DNA from: JBQTJJ01 sp052387235
GTDB lineage: Bacteria > Actinomycetota > Acidimicrobiia > Acidimicrobiales > GCA-2861595
NCBI GenBank assembly: GCA_052387235.1
Contig: JBQTJJ010000093.1
Span: forward strand, 1 to 6,588
Length of the DNA stretch: 6,588 bases
Reading direction: 5' to 3'
In this document: positions 4,948 to 6,588 of the stretch, one piece after another
How the letters are laid out: each line of letters begins with the position of its first letter
Position numbering within the stretch: the first letter of the stretch is position 1
Made by a program: the position numbers and the translations under genes
Notes under the pieces: generated by a model
Told to the model about the DNA's origin: nothing
Seen by the model: the letters and a program-made list of their open reading frames with translations, nothing else
Databases searched by the model: none

Positions 4948-6546
4948 ATGAGCGGCATGTTGCAGGTGCGCGACCTGAAGGTGGAGGTGGGCGGACGCCT
5001 CGTCGTCCACGGGGCCACCTTCGGCGTGCGCGCCGGCGAGAAGGTCGGCCTGGTGGGGCGGAACGGGGCCGGGAAGACGAGCATGCTGTCCGTCCTGGCC
5101 GGCGAGGCCCCGCCCGCCGGCGGCACGGCACTGCGCCGCGGCGCCCTCGGGTTCCTCCGCCAGGAGGCCCGCCCGGCCGGGAGCGGGGTGGACGCCACCG
5201 CCCTGTCCCACGTGCTGTCCGGCCGGGGCCTCGACGAGGCCGCCCGCCGGCTCGAGAAGCTGCGCCTGGCCATCGAGGAGGACCCCTCCGACCGCAACGT
5301 GGCCAGGTTCAGCCGGGCCGAGGACGCCTTCTCCGGCGCCGGCGGCTACGGGGCCGAGGCCGAGGTGCGCCGCATCGTGGCCGGCCTGGGCCTGGCCCCG
5401 GACCGGCTCGACCTGCCCGTGCAGGTGCTGTCGGGCGGCGAGCGCCGGCGGGTCGAGCTGGCCCGCATCCTGTTCGCGGGCAGCGACCTGCTGCTGCTGG
5501 ACGAGCCCACCAACCACCTCGACACCGATGCCAGCGCCTGGCTGATGGCCTTCCTCCGCTCCTACCGGGGCGCCCTGCTGGTGGTGAGCCACGACCTGGC
5601 CCTGCTGGACGAGGCCATCACCCGCATCCTCCACCTCGACGAGGGCGAGGTCGTGGCCTACAGGGGCACGTACTCGCAGTACCGGGCCGCCCGCCGGCGG
5701 GACGAGGAGCGCCTGGCCCGCCTGGCCGAGCGCCAGGCCGGCGAGATCTCCCGCCTCACCTCCCTGGCCGACTCGATGCGGGGCCAGACCCAGAAGCGGG
5801 CCCGCACGGCCAAGTCGATCGACACCCGGGTGGCCAAGCTGGAGTCGGCCGCCGTGACCGGCCCCGCCAGGGAGCGCCGCTACCGGCTGCGCTTCCCGCC
5901 GGCGCCGCCGTGCGGCCGGGTGGTGGTGGAGGTGGAGGGCGTCACCAAGGCGTACGGGGGCCCGGCCGTGCTCGACGGCGTCGGAATGGCCCTCGAGCGC
6001 CGCCAGCGCCTGCTGGTGATGGGCCTCAACGGGGCCGGGAAGACCACCCTGCTGCGCATCCTGGCCGGCGTGCTCCCCGCCGACGCCGGCGACATCCGCT
6101 TCGGCACCGGCGTGTCGGCCGGCTACTACGCCCAGGAGCACGAGGGCATCACCGCCGGCAAGGACGTCCTGTCCCACATGCAGGAGGACTGCAGCCTCCC
6201 GGACCAGGACCTGCGGGCCCTCCTCGGCATGTTCGGCCTGGTGGGCGACGTGGCCTTCCAGGACGCCGGCACCCTGTCGGGAGGGGAGAAGACGAAGCTG
6301 TCGCTGGCCCAGCTGGTGGCCGGCCGCCACAACCTGCTGCTGCTGGACGAGCCCACCAACAACCTCGACCCGCCCTCGCGGGAGGCGGTGGCCGAGGCCC
6401 TCGGCGCCTGGCCCGGGGCCATGGTGCTGGTGAGCCACGATGCCGCCTTCGTCGAGGCCCTCGCCCCCGACCGGGTCCTGCTCCTCCCCGAGGCCACCCT
6501 CGACTGGTTCAGCGAGGACCTGCTGGAGCTGGTGGAGCTGGCCTGA
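4948..6546 (+). CDS. ABC-F family ATPase (ribosome-associated, two ABC domains)
   Basis: This 532-residue soluble protein has two nucleotide-binding domains and no membrane segments, the hallmark of ABC-F proteins, which bind the ribosomal E site and either relieve stalled translation or protect against antibiotics. Domain 1: Walker A GRNGAGKT (37-44), Q72, signature LSGGE (161-165), Walker B with D185 and E186 in DEPTNHLD, H215. A helical stretch (about 85-145) lies where the ABC-F arm occurs. The interdomain linker (about 245-310) is charged and helical, with a basic RGQTQKRARTAKS segment, as expected of the region reaching toward the peptidyl-transferase centre. Domain 2: Walker A GLNGAGKT (359-366), LSGGE (443-447), D467 and E468 in DEPTNNLD, H497. 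Both catalytic glutamates are present, so it should hydrolyse ATP. It ends soon after domain 2, without the long C-terminal coiled coil of Uup. Neither the ATG at 4948 nor that at 4957 has a good ribosome binding site; 4957 would give a typical MLQVRDL start. Whether it is housekeeping or resistance type cannot be decided here. Confidence 0.95.
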   Translation: MSGMLQVRDLKVEVGGRLVVHGATFGVRAGEKVGLVGRNGAGKTSMLSVLAGEAPPAGGTALRRGALGFLRQEARPAGSGVDATALSHVLSGRGLDEAARRLEKLRLAIEEDPSDRNVARFSRAEDAFSGAGGYGAEAEVRRIVAGLGLAPDRLDLPVQVLSGGERRRVELARILFAGSDLLLLDEPTNHLDTDASAWLMAFLRSYRGALLVVSHDLALLDEAITRILHLDEGEVVAYRGTYSQYRAARRRDEERLARLAERQAGEISRLTSLADSMRGQTQKRARTAKSIDTRVAKLESAAVTGPARERRYRLRFPPAPPCGRVVVEVEGVTKAYGGPAVLDGVGMALERRQRLLVMGLNGAGKTTLLRILAGVLPADAGDIRFGTGVSAGYYAQEHEGITAGKDVLSHMQEDCSLPDQDLRALLGMFGLVGDVAFQDAGTLSGGEKTKLSLAQLVAGRHNLLLLDEPTNNLDPPSREAVAEALGAWPGAMVLVSHDAAFVEALAPDRVLLLPEATLDWFSEDLLELVELA

Positions 6547-6554
6547 CCCCTCCG

Positions 6555-6582
6555 CCCTTCCGGCAGGACCTACCGGAAAGGG
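6555..6582 (+). terminator. Terminator-like hairpin after the ABC-F gene
   Basis: TTCCGG (6558-6563) pairs with CCGGAA (6573-6578), and CCC (6555-6557) pairs with GGG (6580-6582) across a single bulged A, giving about nine pairs and a nine-base loop. It starts eight bases after the ABC-F stop codon. No U-tract follows before the window ends. Confidence 0.55.
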
Positions 6583-6588
6583 GCCCGA

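Noticed and set aside
3528..5297. A very long minus-strand open frame whose 3' end is the RDD protein and which could be read as one 589-residue fusion protein.
   Set aside because: Only the part after the GTG at 4139 has family motifs and hydrophobic helices; the rest lies antisense to the DsbA-like and ABC-F genes and is low-complexity Arg/Pro/Gly, typical of frames opposite GC-rich genes.
4774..6438. A 554-codon open frame antisense to the ABC-F gene.
   Set aside because: The translation is rich in Gly, His, Gln, Ala and Val with no domain pattern, while the plus strand carries a complete ABC-F protein with all motifs. Long antisense frames are expected at this GC content.
4948..6546. Calling the ABC-F protein an antibiotic resistance gene.
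   Set aside because: Two ABC domains and a basic linker fit both housekeeping and resistance ABC-F proteins. There is no biosynthetic cluster or other resistance gene nearby, and the linker does not allow a subfamily call by eye.

Overview
The window is very GC-rich, with strong G/C bias at third codon positions and both GTG and ATG starts. Protein styles and apparently leaderless starts fit a high-GC actinomycete; a lineage such as Acidimicrobiia is possible, but this is a guess from composition and protein style. Six protein genes fill almost the whole window. No RNA genes, insertion sequences, CRISPR arrays or phage genes were seen.

Layout: (1) 1-1035 (+), the 3' part of a DUF445 membrane-associated protein gene whose start lies outside the window. 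(2) 1061-2904 (+), a two-gene ABC-2 exporter operon, ATPase then six-helix permease, overlapping by four bases (GTGA). (3) 2905-3030, a convergent intergenic stretch with a long imperfect hairpin that probably ends transcription from both sides. (4) 3031-4139 (-), a MarR-family repressor gene lying downstream of an RDD-family membrane protein gene, with a perfect 7+7 palindromic operator between them. (5) 4140-4196, a short divergent promoter region. (6) 4197-6546 (+), a DsbA/FrnE-like thioredoxin-fold protein with a CPWA active site, then a two-domain ABC-F ribosome-associated ATPase, followed by a terminator-like hairpin.

Regulatory reading: three genes (ABC ATPase, marR, RDD) each have a TANNNT -10-like hexamer ending 6-7 bases before the start codon and no good ribosome binding site, which suggests leaderless mRNAs. 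The permease and the DsbA-like gene instead have clear Shine-Dalgarno sequences 7 bases before their starts. The MarR operator overlaps the inferred -35 region of its own promoter, so autorepression is the simplest model.

The window looks like ordinary chromosomal content, and I found no convincing new multi-gene system. The points most worth a second look are the MarR operator and promoter layout, the leaderless pattern, the missing Q-loop glutamine in the exporter ATPase, the single-cysteine DsbA-like active site, and several local repeats and hairpins.
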